A stretch of DNA of 64,000 bases from Caulobacter endophyticus (GCF_029543245.1 NZ_JARQWV010000014.1:62001-126000); one strand, 5' to 3'; numbered from the stretch's first letter, positions 23,927 through 32,641 are shown. Notes: generated by a model not told the origin, from the sequence alone. Translations and numbers: made by a program.

Positions 23927-26836
23927 TTAAGCCCTTTGCGCGTCCCAGAGGGCCACGGCGTCGGCGTCGCGAAGGCTAAGCTCCGGATAGCGGGGGTCGG
24001 TTCCCACTTCCGGCAGGATGCGCCACGAACGGGCGCACTTCTGACCTTCGGCCTTCACCGGATCCACCGACACGCCCTTGACCTCGTCGGTCGTGAACGC
24101 GCCGCCCTCGCCGGCGACCAGGGTCGCGGCGCTGGTGCGGAACACCTCGGCGGCGTCCAGGCCCTCGAACGCGGCCAGCAGATCGGCGTCGGCGACGTGG
24201 ACGACCGGCGCGGCCTCCAGGGCCGAACCGATGCGCTTTTCGCGGCGCTCGACTTCCAGGGCCCCGGTGACGACGCCGGTGACGGCTTCGACCTTGGCCC
24301 AGCGTGCGGCCTCAGCCTGGTTTTCCCACGCGGCCGGCGTTTCCGGGATCACGCGCAGGGCCACAGGGCCCGCTTGCGGGAAGCGGGTGACCCAGGCCTC
24401 TTCCATCGTGAAGCTGGCCAGCGGGGCCAGCCAGATGGTCAGGCGGTCGAACACGTAGTCCAGCACGGTGCGATAGGCGCGGCGGCGCAGGGCCGTCGGC
24501 GCGTCGCAATAGAGGCTGTCCTTGCGGATGTCGAAGAACAGGGCCGAGAGGTCGCCCTGGCAGAAATCGACCAGCGGCCGGATCACGTCCGAGAAGCGAT
24601 AGCTCTCGTAGGCGGCCTTCACCTGGCCATCCAGCTCCCACAGGCGGTGCAGGATGAACTTCTCCAGCGGCGGGAAGTCGGCGTAGTCGACGACGCGCTC
24701 TTCCTCGGTGAATCCGGCCAGGGCGCCCAGCAGGTAGCGCATGGTGTTGCGCAGCTTGCGATAGGCGTCGGTGGTGGTGGCCAGGATCGTCTTGCCGATC
24801 CGCTGGTCTTCCGAATAGTCGACCATGGCCGCCCAGAGCCGCAGGATTTCCGCGCCAGACTCCTTGGTGATGGCCTGGGGCTCGATCGTGTTGCCCTTGG
24901 ACTTGGACATCTTCTCGCCGTTCTCGTCCATGGTGAAGCCATGGGTCAGGACGGCCTTGTAGGGCGCGCGACCACGCGAGCCGCAGCCTTCGAGCAGGCT
25001 GGACTGGAACCAGCCGCGATGCTGGTCGGAGCCTTCCAGATAGAGGTCGGCCGGCCAGGCGCTGTCGTCGCGGCCCTCGATGGTGAAGGCGTGGGTGCAG
25101 CCGCTGTCGAACCAGACGTCGAGGATGTCGACGACCTTTTCGTACTGGGCCGGATCATGCGCGCCCAGGAAATCGGCGTCCGGACGGGTGAACCAGGCGT
25201 CGGCGCCGCCTTCCTTGATGGCCGCCAGGATGCGGGCGTTGACCTCGGCGTCCATCAGCGGATGGCCGGTGTGCTTGTCGACGAACATCGCCAGGGGCGT
25301 GCCCCAGTTGCGCTGGCGGCTGATCAGCCAGTCGGGGCGGGTCTCGACCATCGCGCCGATGCGGTTGCGGCCGGCGTCAGGGTGGAAGGCGGTGTCGGCG
25401 ATAGCCTGGACGGCGGTCTCGCGCAGGGTCTTGCCGCCCAGGGCCTCGACCTCGTGGTCCATGCGGATGAACCACTGCGGGGTGTTGCGGAAGATCACCG
25501 GGGCCTTGGAGCGCCAGCTGTGCGGATAGCTGTGCTCGACGCGGCCGCGGGCCAGCAGGTTGCCGGCCTCGATCAGCTTGTCCATCACCGCGCCGTTGGC
25601 GGGGCCGAACTTGCCGGTCTTCTTGCCCTCGGTCTCGATGACCTTGAGGCCGCCGAACAGCGGGACATGGGCGTAGTAGGCGCCATCCGGGTCGACCGTG
25701 TCGGGGATCTCGCGATGACCGTGGGCCAGCCAGACCTGATAGTCGTCGGCGCCGTGGCCAGGCGCGGTGTGCACGAAGCCCGTACCGGCGTCGTCGGTGA
25801 CGTGGTCGCCGGCCAGCAGCGGCACGGCGAAGCCGTAGTGGCTGTCGAGATCGGCCAGCGGGTGGGCCAGCACCATGCCCTCGCAATCGACGCTTTCGAC
25901 CTTCTCGAAGGCGGCGACCTTGGCGGCCTTGAAGACCGCCTCGGCCAGCTTTTCGGCCACGATCAGGCGATCGCCGACCTGGGACCAGGGCGCGAATTCG
26001 AGCCCCTCCTCCAGCGCCTTCACCTCGAAGACGGCGTAGGGAATGTCGGGATTGTAGGAGACCGCGCGGTTGGCCGGGATGGTCCAGGGCGTGGTCGTCC
26101 AGATCACCAGCTTGGCGCCTTGGGCGGCTTCAGAGCCCTCGACGACCGGGAACTTCACCCAGATCGTGGGCGAGACGTGGTCGTGATACTCGATCTCGGC
26201 GTCGGCCAGGGCCGTGCGCTCGACCGGGCTCCACATCACCGGCTTGGAGCCGCGATAGAGCTGGCCGCTCGAGGCGAAGCGGTGGAACTCCTCGACGATC
26301 TTGGCTTCCGAGGTGAAGTCCATGGTGGCGTAGCGGTTCCACCAGTCGCCCAGCACGCCCAGGCGCTGGAACTCGACCTTCTGGGCCTCGATCCAGCCGG
26401 CGGCGTAGGCGCGGCATTCGCGGCGGAACTCCTCGGCCGGAACCTCGTCCTTGCGGCGGCCCTGGCTGCGGAACTTTTCCTCGATCTTCCACTCGATCGG
26501 CAGGCCGTGGCAGTCCCAGCCCGGCACGTAGTCGACGTCGTAGCCGAGCGCGAAGCGCGAGCGGACCACGAAGTCCTTCAGGGTCTTGTTAAGCGCGTGG
26601 CCGATGTGAATCGCGCCGTTGGCGTAGGGCGGGCCGTCGTGCAGCACGAACAGCGGCGCGCCGGCGTCCTGGCGAGCCTTGCGGACCGCGCCGTACAGGC
26701 CCTTGTCGGACAGGGCCGCCCAGCCCTCCAGGATCTCGGGCTCTTTCTTGGGCAGGCCCGCGCGCATCGGGAACGGCGTATCGGGAAGAAAAACGGTTTC
26801 GCGGTAGTCGCGGGCGGGCGCGGCGTCGTCGGCCAT
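23927..26836 (-). CDS. ileS: Isoleucyl-tRNA synthetase
   Basis: 969 aa, a class I aminoacyl-tRNA synthetase. HIGH motif in NGAIHIGHALNKTLKD near residue 75; KMSKS motif in GEKMSKSKGN; editing (CP1) domain between; anticodon-binding domain after. It charges tRNA-Ile with isoleucine and clears valine. The C-terminal end reads KCARSWRILPEVG and then YPELSLRDADAV, where zinc-binding IleRS proteins have CxRCW and a second Cys pair; here only one Cys remains, so this is a zinc-less tail. Upstream of lspA on the same strand. Confidence 0.97.
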   Translation of the reverse strand: MADDAAPARDYRETVFLPDTPFPMRAGLPKKEPEILEGWAALSDKGLYGAVRKARQDAGAPLFVLHDGPPYANGAIHIGHALNKTLKDFVVRSRFALGYDVDYVPGWDCHGLPIEWKIEEKFRSQGRRKDEVPAEEFRRECRAYAAGWIEAQKVEFQRLGVLGDWWNRYATMDFTSEAKIVEEFHRFASSGQLYRGSKPVMWSPVERTALADAEIEYHDHVSPTIWVKFPVVEGSEAAQGAKLVIWTTTPWTIPANRAVSYNPDIPYAVFEVKALEEGLEFAPWSQVGDRLIVAEKLAEAVFKAAKVAAFEKVESVDCEGMVLAHPLADLDSHYGFAVPLLAGDHVTDDAGTGFVHTAPGHGADDYQVWLAHGHREIPDTVDPDGAYYAHVPLFGGLKVIETEGKKTGKFGPANGAVMDKLIEAGNLLARGRVEHSYPHSWRSKAPVIFRNTPQWFIRMDHEVEALGGKTLRETAVQAIADTAFHPDAGRNRIGAMVETRPDWLISRQRNWGTPLAMFVDKHTGHPLMDAEVNARILAAIKEGGADAWFTRPDADFLGAHDPAQYEKVVDILDVWFDSGCTHAFTIEGRDDSAWPADLYLEGSDQHRGWFQSSLLEGCGSRGRAPYKAVLTHGFTMDENGEKMSKSKGNTIEPQAITKESGAEILRLWAAMVDYSEDQRIGKTILATTTDAYRKLRNTMRYLLGALAGFTEEERVVDYADFPPLEKFILHRLWELDGQVKAAYESYRFSDVIRPLVDFCQGDLSALFFDIRKDSLYCDAPTALRRRAYRTVLDYVFDRLTIWLAPLASFTMEEAWVTRFPQAGPVALRVIPETPAAWENQAEAARWAKVEAVTGVVTGALEVERREKRIGSALEAAPVVHVADADLLAAFEGLDAAEVFRTSAATLVAGEGGAFTTDEVKGVSVDPVKAEGQKCARSWRILPEVGTDPRYPELSLRDADAVALWDAQRA

Positions 26837-27017
26837 GGGAAGGCTATCCAGCTCTGGAATGTCGGAAGAAGGCGGGTGGAACCCGGCGCGCGCTGGAGGT
26901 CTCGTCCGGCGGCGTCACGCCGGGCGGATAATTCGCGCGATCTTCCGAACGAAACTCATGGAGCGAGGGGATAGCAGAGCGACGTCCGCCCGCAAAGGGC
27001 GAAGCCGCAAAAGGAAA

Positions 27018-27045
27018 CGGCCGCCTCGGTTTCCCGGGGCGGCCG
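27018..27045 (-). terminator. Terminator of the yebC-like gene
   Basis: CGGCCGCC / GGCGGCCG form a perfect 8-bp stem with a 12-nt loop, 24 nt past the minus-strand stop codon. On the minus strand TTTCCTTTT follows. A CTTTTCTCG on the plus strand makes it possibly bidirectional. Confidence 0.7.
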
Positions 27046-27068
27046 CTTTTCTCGTCGATCCGCGAAGA

Positions 27069-27824
27069 TCAGCCCAGCTTGGCCAGGTCTTCTTCGCTGA
27101 TGTCGGCGCTGGAGTAGACGTTCTGGACGTCGTCGTCCTCGTCGAGCGCGTCGAGCAGCTTCATCAGGGTCGCGACGCTGTCGCCGGTGACCTCGTTCAG
27201 CAGCTTGGGCTTCCAGACGATCTTGGTCGACGAGGCTTCGCCGAACTTGGCCTCCAGGGCCGACGACACTTCGTTCAGGTCCTCGAAGGCGGTGTAGACG
27301 GTGTGGCCCGAACCCTCTTCGCCCATGTCGCTCTCGACGTCCTGGGCGCCGGCCTCGATGGCGGCTTCCATCATGTCGTCTTCGCTGGCCTTGGCGGCCG
27401 GATACTCGATCTGGCCCAGACGGTCGAAGTTGAAGGTCACCGAGCCGGTGGCGCCCAGATTGCCGCCGTACTTGGAGAACAGCGAGCGGACGTTCGAGGC
27501 CGCGCGGTTCTTGTTGTCGGTCAGCACCTCGACGATCACGCCGACGCCGCCGGGGCCCATGCCCTCGTAGCGGATCTCGGTATAGTCGGCCGCGTCGCCC
27601 ATCTGCGACTTCTTGATCGCGCGCTCGATGACGTCCTTGGGCAGGCTTTCGGCCTTGGCGTTGTTCACGGCCAGGCGCAGGCGCGGGTTCATGGCCGGGT
27701 CGGGCAGGCCCGTCTTGGCCGCCACGGTGATTTCACGCGACAGCTTGGAGAACAGCTTGGAGCGCGCGGCGTCGGCGCGGCCCTTGCGGTGCATGATGTT
27801 CTTGAATTTCGAGTGGCCGGCCAT
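27069..27824 (-). CDS. YebC/PmpR-family protein
   Basis: 251 aa from the ATG at 27824 ([20 protein letters not shown], the invariant family start), with AGAGAAGAG upstream. Three-domain family protein of normal length; the block [20 protein letters not shown] is diagnostic. YebC-type proteins were long described as DNA-binding regulators; recent work ties some members to ribosome rescue or translation of difficult motifs. Either role is possible. It lies between ileS and ohr on the same strand, with its own leader and terminator. In many genomes this family sits near ruvC, which is not in this window. Confidence 0.93.
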   Translation of the reverse strand: MAGHSKFKNIMHRKGRADAARSKLFSKLSREITVAAKTGLPDPAMNPRLRLAVNNAKAESLPKDVIERAIKKSQMGDAADYTEIRYEGMGPGGVGVIVEVLTDNKNRAASNVRSLFSKYGGNLGATGSVTFNFDRLGQIEYPAAKASEDDMMEAAIEAGAQDVESDMGEEGSGHTVYTAFEDLNEVSSALEAKFGEASSTKIVWKPKLLNEVTGDSVATLMKLLDALDEDDDVQNVYSSADISEEDLAKLG

Positions 27825-27944
27825 TCGGAGGCTCTTCTCTGATCTGACGATGGAATGGGTTGGCGGCGCTTCTACCGCCTGGAGACGCATCTTGTCACCC
27901 CAGGCGGCGCTCTCGGCGCGTCCATTCCACCGTCGAAAGCCCGA

Positions 27945-28361
27945 TCAGGCGACCTTCAGCTCCACCACCACGTTGCCGCGCGTGGCCTTGGAGTACGGGC
28001 ACACCTGGTGGGCCTTGTGCAGCAGGTCCTCGGCCACGGCGCGGTCGACCTCGGGGGCATTGAGCGTCAGGCGCACGCCGATGTGGAAGCTGACGTCGTC
28101 CTCGATCAAATCGACCTCGCTATCGAGGCTGTGCTCGCCCAGCTTGACGCTCTGGCTGCGGGCCACCAGGCCCAGCGCACCCAGGAAGCAGGCCGCGTAG
28201 CCCGTCGCGAACAGCTGCTCGGGATTGGTCCCCTGCCCGTCGCCGCCCATCGACTTGGGATAGCCCAACTGGACGTCCAGGTGACCGTCGTCGGTCTTGG
28301 CGGTCCCCTGGCGCCCGCCTACGGCATGGGCCTTGGCGGTGTAGACGGCGGCGTCGGTCAT
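27945..28361 (-). CDS. ohr: Organic hydroperoxide resistance protein, Ohr family
   Basis: 138 aa from the ATG at 28361, preceded by AGGAG. OsmC/Ohr fold: the start AVYTAKAHAVGGRQG and the two redox cysteines, Cys58 in GYAACFLGAL and Cys121 in HQVCPYSKATRGN, are typical of Ohr rather than OsmC. It reduces organic peroxides using lipoyl-linked thiols, in the cytoplasm. No OhrR-type MarR regulator is adjacent. Confidence 0.92.
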   Translation of the reverse strand: MTDAAVYTAKAHAVGGRQGTAKTDDGHLDVQLGYPKSMGGDGQGTNPEQLFATGYAACFLGALGLVARSQSVKLGEHSLDSEVDLIEDDVSFHIGVRLTLNAPEVDRAVAEDLLHKAHQVCPYSKATRGNVVVELKVA

Positions 28362-28442
28362 GGAGGGCTCCTGTGCTTGCCTCGACGAGAGGTTGGGCCG
28401 CAGATCGTGACGGATGCAAGCGGGAGTGGATTGAAGCTTTTT

Positions 28443-28468
28443 ATCCCTCTCCCGGAGGGGAGAGGGAT
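28443..28468. repeat. Hairpin between ohr and the phosphoesterase gene
   Basis: ATCCCTCTCCC / GGGAGAGGGAT is a perfect 11-bp stem with a 4-nt loop. It lies just past the stop codon of the minus-strand phosphoesterase gene, but the downstream side on that strand is A-rich rather than T-rich, so it is a poor intrinsic terminator. It may be a solo copy of the CTCTCCC-type palindromes seen elsewhere. Confidence 0.6.
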
Positions 28469-28477
28469 CGCCAGGTC

Positions 28478-29299
28478 TCAGACTTCCGGCACGCTCTGCT
28501 TCAGCCGGCCGCCGACGCGGATCGGCTCGACGCGCACCGCCAGGCCCGTGCGGTCGTCGGTTTCGACGAACACGCCGCAGACCGTGGCCGGGCCACTTGC
28601 GGGCTGGTAGCGGCCGCCGCTGATCTTGGTGGTGAAGCGCCGCAGGGGCTCTTCCTTCTGGTTGCCGATGACGCTGTCGTAGTCGGCGCAGGCGCCGGCG
28701 TCGGTCTGGTAGGCGGTGCCGCCGGTCAGGATCTGGCAGTCGGCGGTCGGCACGTGGGTGTGGGTGCCCACCACCAGGCTGGCGCGGCCGTCGCAATAGT
28801 GGCCCATGGCCATCTTCTCGGAGGTGGCCTCGCAGTGCATGTCGACGATCACCGCGTCGGCGACCTGGCCCAGCGGAGCCTTGTCGAGCTCGCGATCGGC
28901 GGCGGCGAACGGGTCGTCCATGGCGTCCATGTGCACCCGGCCCAGCAGGTTCACCACGAAGACGGTCTTTCCCGAGTCCGTCTGGAACAGGTGGCTGCCC
29001 CTGCCCGGCGCGTCCGACAGGATCGGGTAGTTGGCCGGACGGATCAGGCGCGGCTCGCGCACGATGTAGGTCAGCGCCTCGCGCTGGTCCCAGCTGTGGT
29101 TGCCCAGGGTCAGGCAGTCGGCCCCGGCGTCGAACAGCTCACGAGCGGTGTTCTCGGTGATGCCGAAGCCCGCTGCGGCGTTCTCGGCGTTGATGATGAC
29201 GAACTCGAGGCCCAGTTGGCGACGGAGGCCCGGCAGGTGGTCGGCCAGGCCGTCGCGGCCCGACTTGCCGACGACGTCGCCGAAGAAAGCAAAACGCAT
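28478..29299 (-). CDS. YmdB-like metallophosphoesterase (TIGR00282 type)
   Basis: 273 aa. Metallophosphoesterase motifs in order: FFGDVVGKSGRDGL, INAENAAAGFG, TLGNHSWDQREAL, DMHCEATSEK and VVGTHTHVPTADC. The family includes Bacillus YmdB, a 2',3'-cyclic nucleotide phosphodiesterase that affects developmental choices. It is 6 nt downstream of the 5-formyl-THF cyclo-ligase gene on the same strand, so the two are co-transcribed. Confidence 0.92.
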   Translation of the reverse strand: MRFAFFGDVVGKSGRDGLADHLPGLRRQLGLEFVIINAENAAAGFGITENTARELFDAGADCLTLGNHSWDQREALTYIVREPRLIRPANYPILSDAPGRGSHLFQTDSGKTVFVVNLLGRVHMDAMDDPFAAADRELDKAPLGQVADAVIVDMHCEATSEKMAMGHYCDGRASLVVGTHTHVPTADCQILTGGTAYQTDAGACADYDSVIGNQKEEPLRRFTTKISGGRYQPASGPATVCGVFVETDDRTGLAVRVEPIRVGGRLKQSVPEV

Positions 29300-29305
29300 G
29301 ATCGA

Positions 29306-29920
29306 TCAGTCCTTTCGGACCTCGATATACTCGTTTTCGGTCAAGATCGCGTCCAATCGTTGATCGTGCCGTTCGTCGGGCAGGCCGTGGGTCTCCTGGC
29401 CCTGGTAGGCGAGACCCAGCACGAAGGTGTCCTTGCGGCCGCGCAGGGCCTCCAGCGCCCGGTCGTAATAGCCGCCGCCCTGCCCCAGGCGCCGACCTTC
29501 GCGATCCCAGGCCAGCAGCGGCGCGACCACCAGGTCGGGCTGGACGATCGGATTGTGGGCGACCGGCGCGACCATGCCGATGGCGTCGCGGGCCAGGGGC
29601 TCGCCAGGCGCCCAGGACCGGAAGACCATCCGCCCGCCCTTGCCGTGCGGATCGGCGCCCTCGACGCTGGGCAGGGCGAGACTCCAGCCCTCCCCCGCCA
29701 GCCAGTCGGCCAGGGCTCGGGCCGAAACCTCCGAGCCCAGCCCATGATAGAGCGCGGCGACCTTGCCCTTCGGATCAGGAAAGCGCGCCGACAGCGGCTC
29801 GCGCGCCACGTCCACCGCCATCCAGTCGGCCTCGGGGTGCTCCAGGGCCAGCTGCTTGCGGCGATTGCGCACGAAGACGCGCAGGGCGGTCTTGGCGGCG
29901 GCGGGGTCGGCGATGGTCAT
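29306..29920 (-). CDS. 5-formyltetrahydrofolate cyclo-ligase
   Basis: 204 aa, normal length. It converts 5-formyl-THF to 5,10-methenyl-THF with ATP. The family's nucleotide-binding block RLGQGGGYYDRALE is near residue 145-158, and an RNRRKQL stretch near the N-terminus fits the conserved basic start. Upstream on the same strand come the probable 6S RNA and zapA. The order zapA - 6S RNA - cyclo-ligase is widespread in proteobacteria (zapA-ssrS-ygfA in E. coli). Confidence 0.93.
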   Translation of the reverse strand: MTIADPAAAKTALRVFVRNRRKQLALEHPEADWMAVDVAREPLSARFPDPKGKVAALYHGLGSEVSARALADWLAGEGWSLALPSVEGADPHGKGGRMVFRSWAPGEPLARDAIGMVAPVAHNPIVQPDLVVAPLLAWDREGRRLGQGGGYYDRALEALRGRKDTFVLGLAYQGQETHGLPDERHDQRLDAILTENEYIEVRKD

Positions 29921-29978
29921 CGCGACCTTCTAGCCGAAGGACAGGGATAAAGGGAAAGGGTGGCGGCGCCGCGAAGAA

Positions 29979-30106
29979 CCGTGAAGACGTTTCAATCCAC
30001 TCGAACCTGTTAGATACAGGTGGGCTCCGTGTTCCCGCAGCCACGGCCACGGGAGGGAACAGATCCCGATAGAGAGATTAAGGTCCCTGGGATTAGAAAT
30101 CTTCGA
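29979..30106 (-). ncRNA. ssrS: Probable 6S RNA
   Basis: It lies in the 325-nt gap between the 5-formyl-THF cyclo-ligase gene and the small ORF next to zapA. On the minus strand the ends form a long interrupted closing stem: GTCGAAGATTTCTAATCC pairs with GGATTGAAACGTCTTC. Inside are the GCCCACCTGT-atcta-ACAGGTTC hairpin, typical of alphaproteobacterial 6S near the 3' end, and a GTTCCC/GGGAAC stem around the central region. 6S RNA mimics an open promoter and binds sigma70-RNA polymerase. The ends are estimates; the closing stem may extend outward to about 29960 and 30115. Confidence 0.7.
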
Positions 30107-30245
30107 CGAGAGCCGCAGCACGACCCGCCGTGGAGCAAGATAGGGGTTCTGAAGCGCCGGGGAAAGGGCTCCGCGCAAAGAGTCGCGGACGCTGGCGGCA
30201 ATAGCGAGCACCATTTACGATCGAAGCGCTTACGCGGAGGGTGGG

Positions 30246-30425
30246 ATGGACCGTGACGAAACACACTCCTCCACAATTGAGCGCTGGCTGATCGACCGGG
30301 TGGCCCCGGTCTACGACGCCATGCAAGCCGATCCTAACCGAGCCGTCCCGGCGTCAGAAGTCTTCACCGCGATCCGCGGCCGCCACGCACAGCTAGTAGG
30401 ATCGCCGCCCCAAAGCGCTGATTAG
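30246..30425 (+). CDS. Small antitoxin-like protein (orphan stability determinant)
   Basis: 59 aa: ATG at 30246 with GGAGG at 30236-30240, 5 nt upstream; stop at 30423. The pattern TIERWLIDRVAPVYDAMQAD, then PNRAVPASEVFTAIRGRHAQ, looks like the short antitoxins paired with ParE-type toxins (ERWL...V...YDA...DP..AV....V...I). No toxin gene is next to it: zapA runs toward it 32 nt away, and the 6S RNA is on the other side. So it is an orphan. The strong RBS and family-like pattern argue that it is real. Confidence 0.65.
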   Translation: MDRDETHSSTIERWLIDRVAPVYDAMQADPNRAVPASEVFTAIRGRHAQLVGSPPQSAD

Positions 30426-30456
30426 ATCCTCCCCCTCTGCGGGAGCATCCAAAAAC

Positions 30457-30783
30457 CTACCCCGCCGCCAGCTTCTCGATGCGCTCGGCCGCGGCGTCGA
30501 TGGCCTTGATGGCGCGGATTTCGACGCGGGTCTGTTCGTTCTGCAGGCGGGCCAGTTCCGACTGGTTGTGAGCCAGGCGCAGCTTCAGGTCCGACAGCTC
30601 GTCGGCCAGCAGCAGGGCGCCCATCAGGAACAGGCGCGTCTCGCCGAGCTGGCCGACCTCCTGGCTGACCTGGCGGACCTGGCGGTCGAACAGGCGCGCG
30701 ATCTCCAGAAGATGGGCCTCCTGGCCGTCTTCGCAGCCTACGCTGTAGGGGCGGCCGTTCACGTGGATGGTCAGTTGCGCCAT
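30457..30783 (-). CDS. zapA: Cell division protein ZapA
   Basis: 108 aa from the ATG at 30783 (MAQLTIHVNGRPYSVGC). Upstream in-frame sequence overlaps the neighbouring gene in another frame and is not ZapA-like. The N-terminal globular domain (about 1-50) contains GQEAHLLEIARLFDRQV; the C-terminal two thirds is a long coiled coil (about 55-105). ZapA promotes FtsZ filament bundling at the division site. It starts 5 nt after the stop codon of an upstream coiled-coil gene, so they form one operon; 6S RNA and the cyclo-ligase gene follow. Confidence 0.93.
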   Translation of the reverse strand: MAQLTIHVNGRPYSVGCEDGQEAHLLEIARLFDRQVRQVSQEVGQLGETRLFLMGALLLADELSDLKLRLAHNQSELARLQNEQTRVEIRAIKAIDAAAERIEKLAAG

Positions 30784-30787
30784 GGGC

Positions 30788-31240
30788 TCAGGCCTTCGCG
30801 GGCGGGTCGGGGTCGAACGGCGGGTCGTCCTCGTCGTACAACGCTTCGGGGTCGTCTTCGGCTTCGTCCGCGAACTCGGCAGGCGCGGCCCCCTCCTCGT
30901 CGTCATGGACGCCTTCGCCGATCAGGCTCTCGTCGCCCAGGGCGGCGCGGATCTCGGCGATGGCGCGGCCCAGGGCCTCGCTGGCCTGCTCGCCGGCCTC
31001 TTCCAGGGCGCGCTCGCGGACGCGGGCGGCCTCAAGATCGGCGGCCAGCTGGGCGGCCTTCTCGACCACAGCCGCGTCGGCGACAGCCGCCGGCGCCTCG
31101 AACAGATCGCCCGACGCCGGCTGGGCGGCGGCGCGCGCGCGCTCGGCCCGTTCGGCGGCGATCTTCTGCTCCAGGTTCGCGACGGCGCGCTCCAGCCGCC
31201 GAGCGGCCAGGTCGAGGGCGCTTCCTTCGCCCGGTATCAT
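30788..31240 (-). CDS. Coiled-coil protein upstream of zapA
   Basis: 150 aa from the ATG at 31240 (MIPGEGSALDLAARRLERAV). Residues about 8-100 are helical with coiled-coil character, rich in Ala, Glu and Arg. The C-terminal 45 residues are very acidic (DEAEDDPEALYDEDD). Proteins like this, sometimes called DUF4164, often precede zapA in alphaproteobacteria; the tight spacing suggests a partner in the divisome, by context only. An alternative upstream start would add about 22 residues. Confidence 0.75.
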   Translation of the reverse strand: MIPGEGSALDLAARRLERAVANLEQKIAAERAERARAAAQPASGDLFEAPAAVADAAVVEKAAQLAADLEAARVRERALEEAGEQASEALGRAIAEIRAALGDESLIGEGVHDDEEGAAPAEFADEAEDDPEALYDEDDPPFDPDPPAKA

Positions 31241-31365
31241 CGGCAAGTTCCCATCATGCGGCGCAACATATAGATCGTCGCCGACTTCGCCAGCCGGCGT
31301 GACCACAATTGGGCGATGTAACGAGCGTCACAACAATAGCTAATGTCTTGTGAGCGTTCCTGGGG

Positions 31366-31394
31366 TTGACTTCGCCGCTTTCGACCGCGAAACC
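31366..31394 (+). promoter_or_regulatory. Candidate housekeeping promoter of gap
   Basis: TTGACTT (31366-31372), a 14-nt spacer, then GCGAAACC (31387-31394). This resembles the Caulobacter sigma73 pattern TTGACgS-N10-14-GCTANAWC. It is about 65 nt upstream of the gap start codon. Confidence 0.5.
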
Positions 31395-31457
31395 CCCTGC
31401 AAAATCAAGGAACGCCGCTCGCTTCCGAGCGGGTCCGATCGTGAGGAGAAAGACCAC

Positions 31458-32465
31458 ATGGCCCTTCGCGTCGCCATCAACGGCTTTGGCCGTATCGGCC
31501 GCCTCGTGCTGCGCTCCATCGCCGAGCACGGCCGCCGTGACATCGAGGTGGTGGCGATCAACGATCTGGGCCCGGTCGAGACCAACGCTCACCTGCTGCG
31601 CTACGACAGCGTGCATGGCCGCTTCCCGGGCGTGGTCACCTCGGGCGAGGACTGGATCGACGTCGGCACGGGCAAGATCAAGGTCACCGCGATCCGCAAC
31701 CCCGAAGAGCTGCCGCACGCCGAACTGGGCGTCGACATCGCCTTCGAGTGCACCGGCATCTTCACCGCCCGCGACAAGGCCGCCCTGCACCTGAAGGCCG
31801 GCGCCAAGCGCGTGCTGGTCTCGGCTCCGGCCGACGGCGCCGACAAGACCATCGTCTACAAGGTCAACCACGAGACCTTGACCGCCGACGACATCGTCGT
31901 CTCGAACGGCTCGTGCACCACCAACGCCCTGGCCCCGGTGGCCAAGGTCCTGCACGACCTAGTCGGCATCGAGCGTGGCTACATGACCACGATCCACAGC
32001 TACACCGGCGACCAGCCGACGCTGGACACCATGCACAAGGACCTCTACCGCGCCCGCGCCGCGGCCCTGAGCATGATCCCGACCTCGACCGGCGCCGCCA
32101 AGGCCCTGGGCCTGGTTCTGCCGGAACTGAAGGGCAAGCTGGACGGCTCGTCGATCCGCGTCCCGACCCCGAACGTCTCGGTCATCGACCTGAAGGTCGT
32201 CACCGGCCGCGAGACCACGATCGCCGAGATCAACGCCGCGCTGCAAGCCGCCGCCGACGGTCCGATGAAGGGCGTCCTGGCCGTGACCACCGACCCGCTG
32301 GTCTCGACCGACCTCAACCACATCGCCGCCAGCTCGACGGCCGCCCTGCCCCAGACGCAAGTCATCGAAGGCAAGCTGGCCCGCGTGCTCAGCTGGTACG
32401 ACAACGAGTGGGGCTTCGCGACCCGCATGAGCGACACCGCTCTGGAAATGGCGAAGTTCCTCTAA
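31458..32465 (+). CDS. gap: Glyceraldehyde-3-phosphate dehydrogenase, type I
   Basis: 335 aa. N-terminal Rossmann motif INGFGRIGRLVLR; catalytic Cys153 in SNGSCTTNALAP with His in TTIHSYTGDQ; C-terminal SWYDNEWGFATRM. It oxidises glyceraldehyde 3-phosphate to 1,3-bisphosphoglycerate with NAD+ (or NADP+; not certain here). AGGAGAAAG lies ahead of the ATG. First of gap-pgk-fba in one direction, though a terminator and a palindromic repeat separate gap from pgk. Confidence 0.97.
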   Translation: MALRVAINGFGRIGRLVLRSIAEHGRRDIEVVAINDLGPVETNAHLLRYDSVHGRFPGVVTSGEDWIDVGTGKIKVTAIRNPEELPHAELGVDIAFECTGIFTARDKAALHLKAGAKRVLVSAPADGADKTIVYKVNHETLTADDIVVSNGSCTTNALAPVAKVLHDLVGIERGYMTTIHSYTGDQPTLDTMHKDLYRARAAALSMIPTSTGAAKALGLVLPELKGKLDGSSIRVPTPNVSVIDLKVVTGRETTIAEINAALQAAADGPMKGVLAVTTDPLVSTDLNHIAASSTAALPQTQVIEGKLARVLSWYDNEWGFATRMSDTALEMAKFL

Positions 32466-32475
32466 GCCTTCAAAG

Positions 32476-32506
32476 CCCCCGCCCCTCCCCAGGAGCGGGG
32501 GTTTTC
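32476..32506 (+). terminator. Terminator after gap
   Basis: CCCCCGC / GCGGGGG, a 7-bp stem with a 12-nt loop, followed by TTTTCC. It starts 11 nt after the gap stop codon. It implies that much gap transcription ends before pgk. Confidence 0.8.
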
Positions 32507-32529
32507 CTTGGCCTCTCTCGCGAGGCCGC

Positions 32530-32612
32530 CCTCGTCCTTCGACAGGCTCAGGATGAGGGCTAATGCGATGCCCGCTCTTGGATCCTCATCCTGAGCCTGT
32601 CGAAGGACGAGG
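32530..32612. repeat. Intergenic inverted repeat, type C (29-bp arms)
   Basis: Two perfect 29-bp arms, 32530-32558 and 32584-32612, starting CCTCGTCCTTCGACAGGCTC, separated by 25 nt. A second, diverged copy of the same element is at 55159-55242. It lies between gap and pgk and ends about 30 nt before the pgk ATG. Confidence 0.92.
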
Positions 32613-32641
32613 ATCCAACGCACAGACCATCAGGATTCCCG

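Noticed and set aside
23249..26974. A 1241-codon plus-strand open frame opposite ileS and lspA
   Set aside because: Same cause: an antisense GC shadow that crosses two real genes and a repeat.
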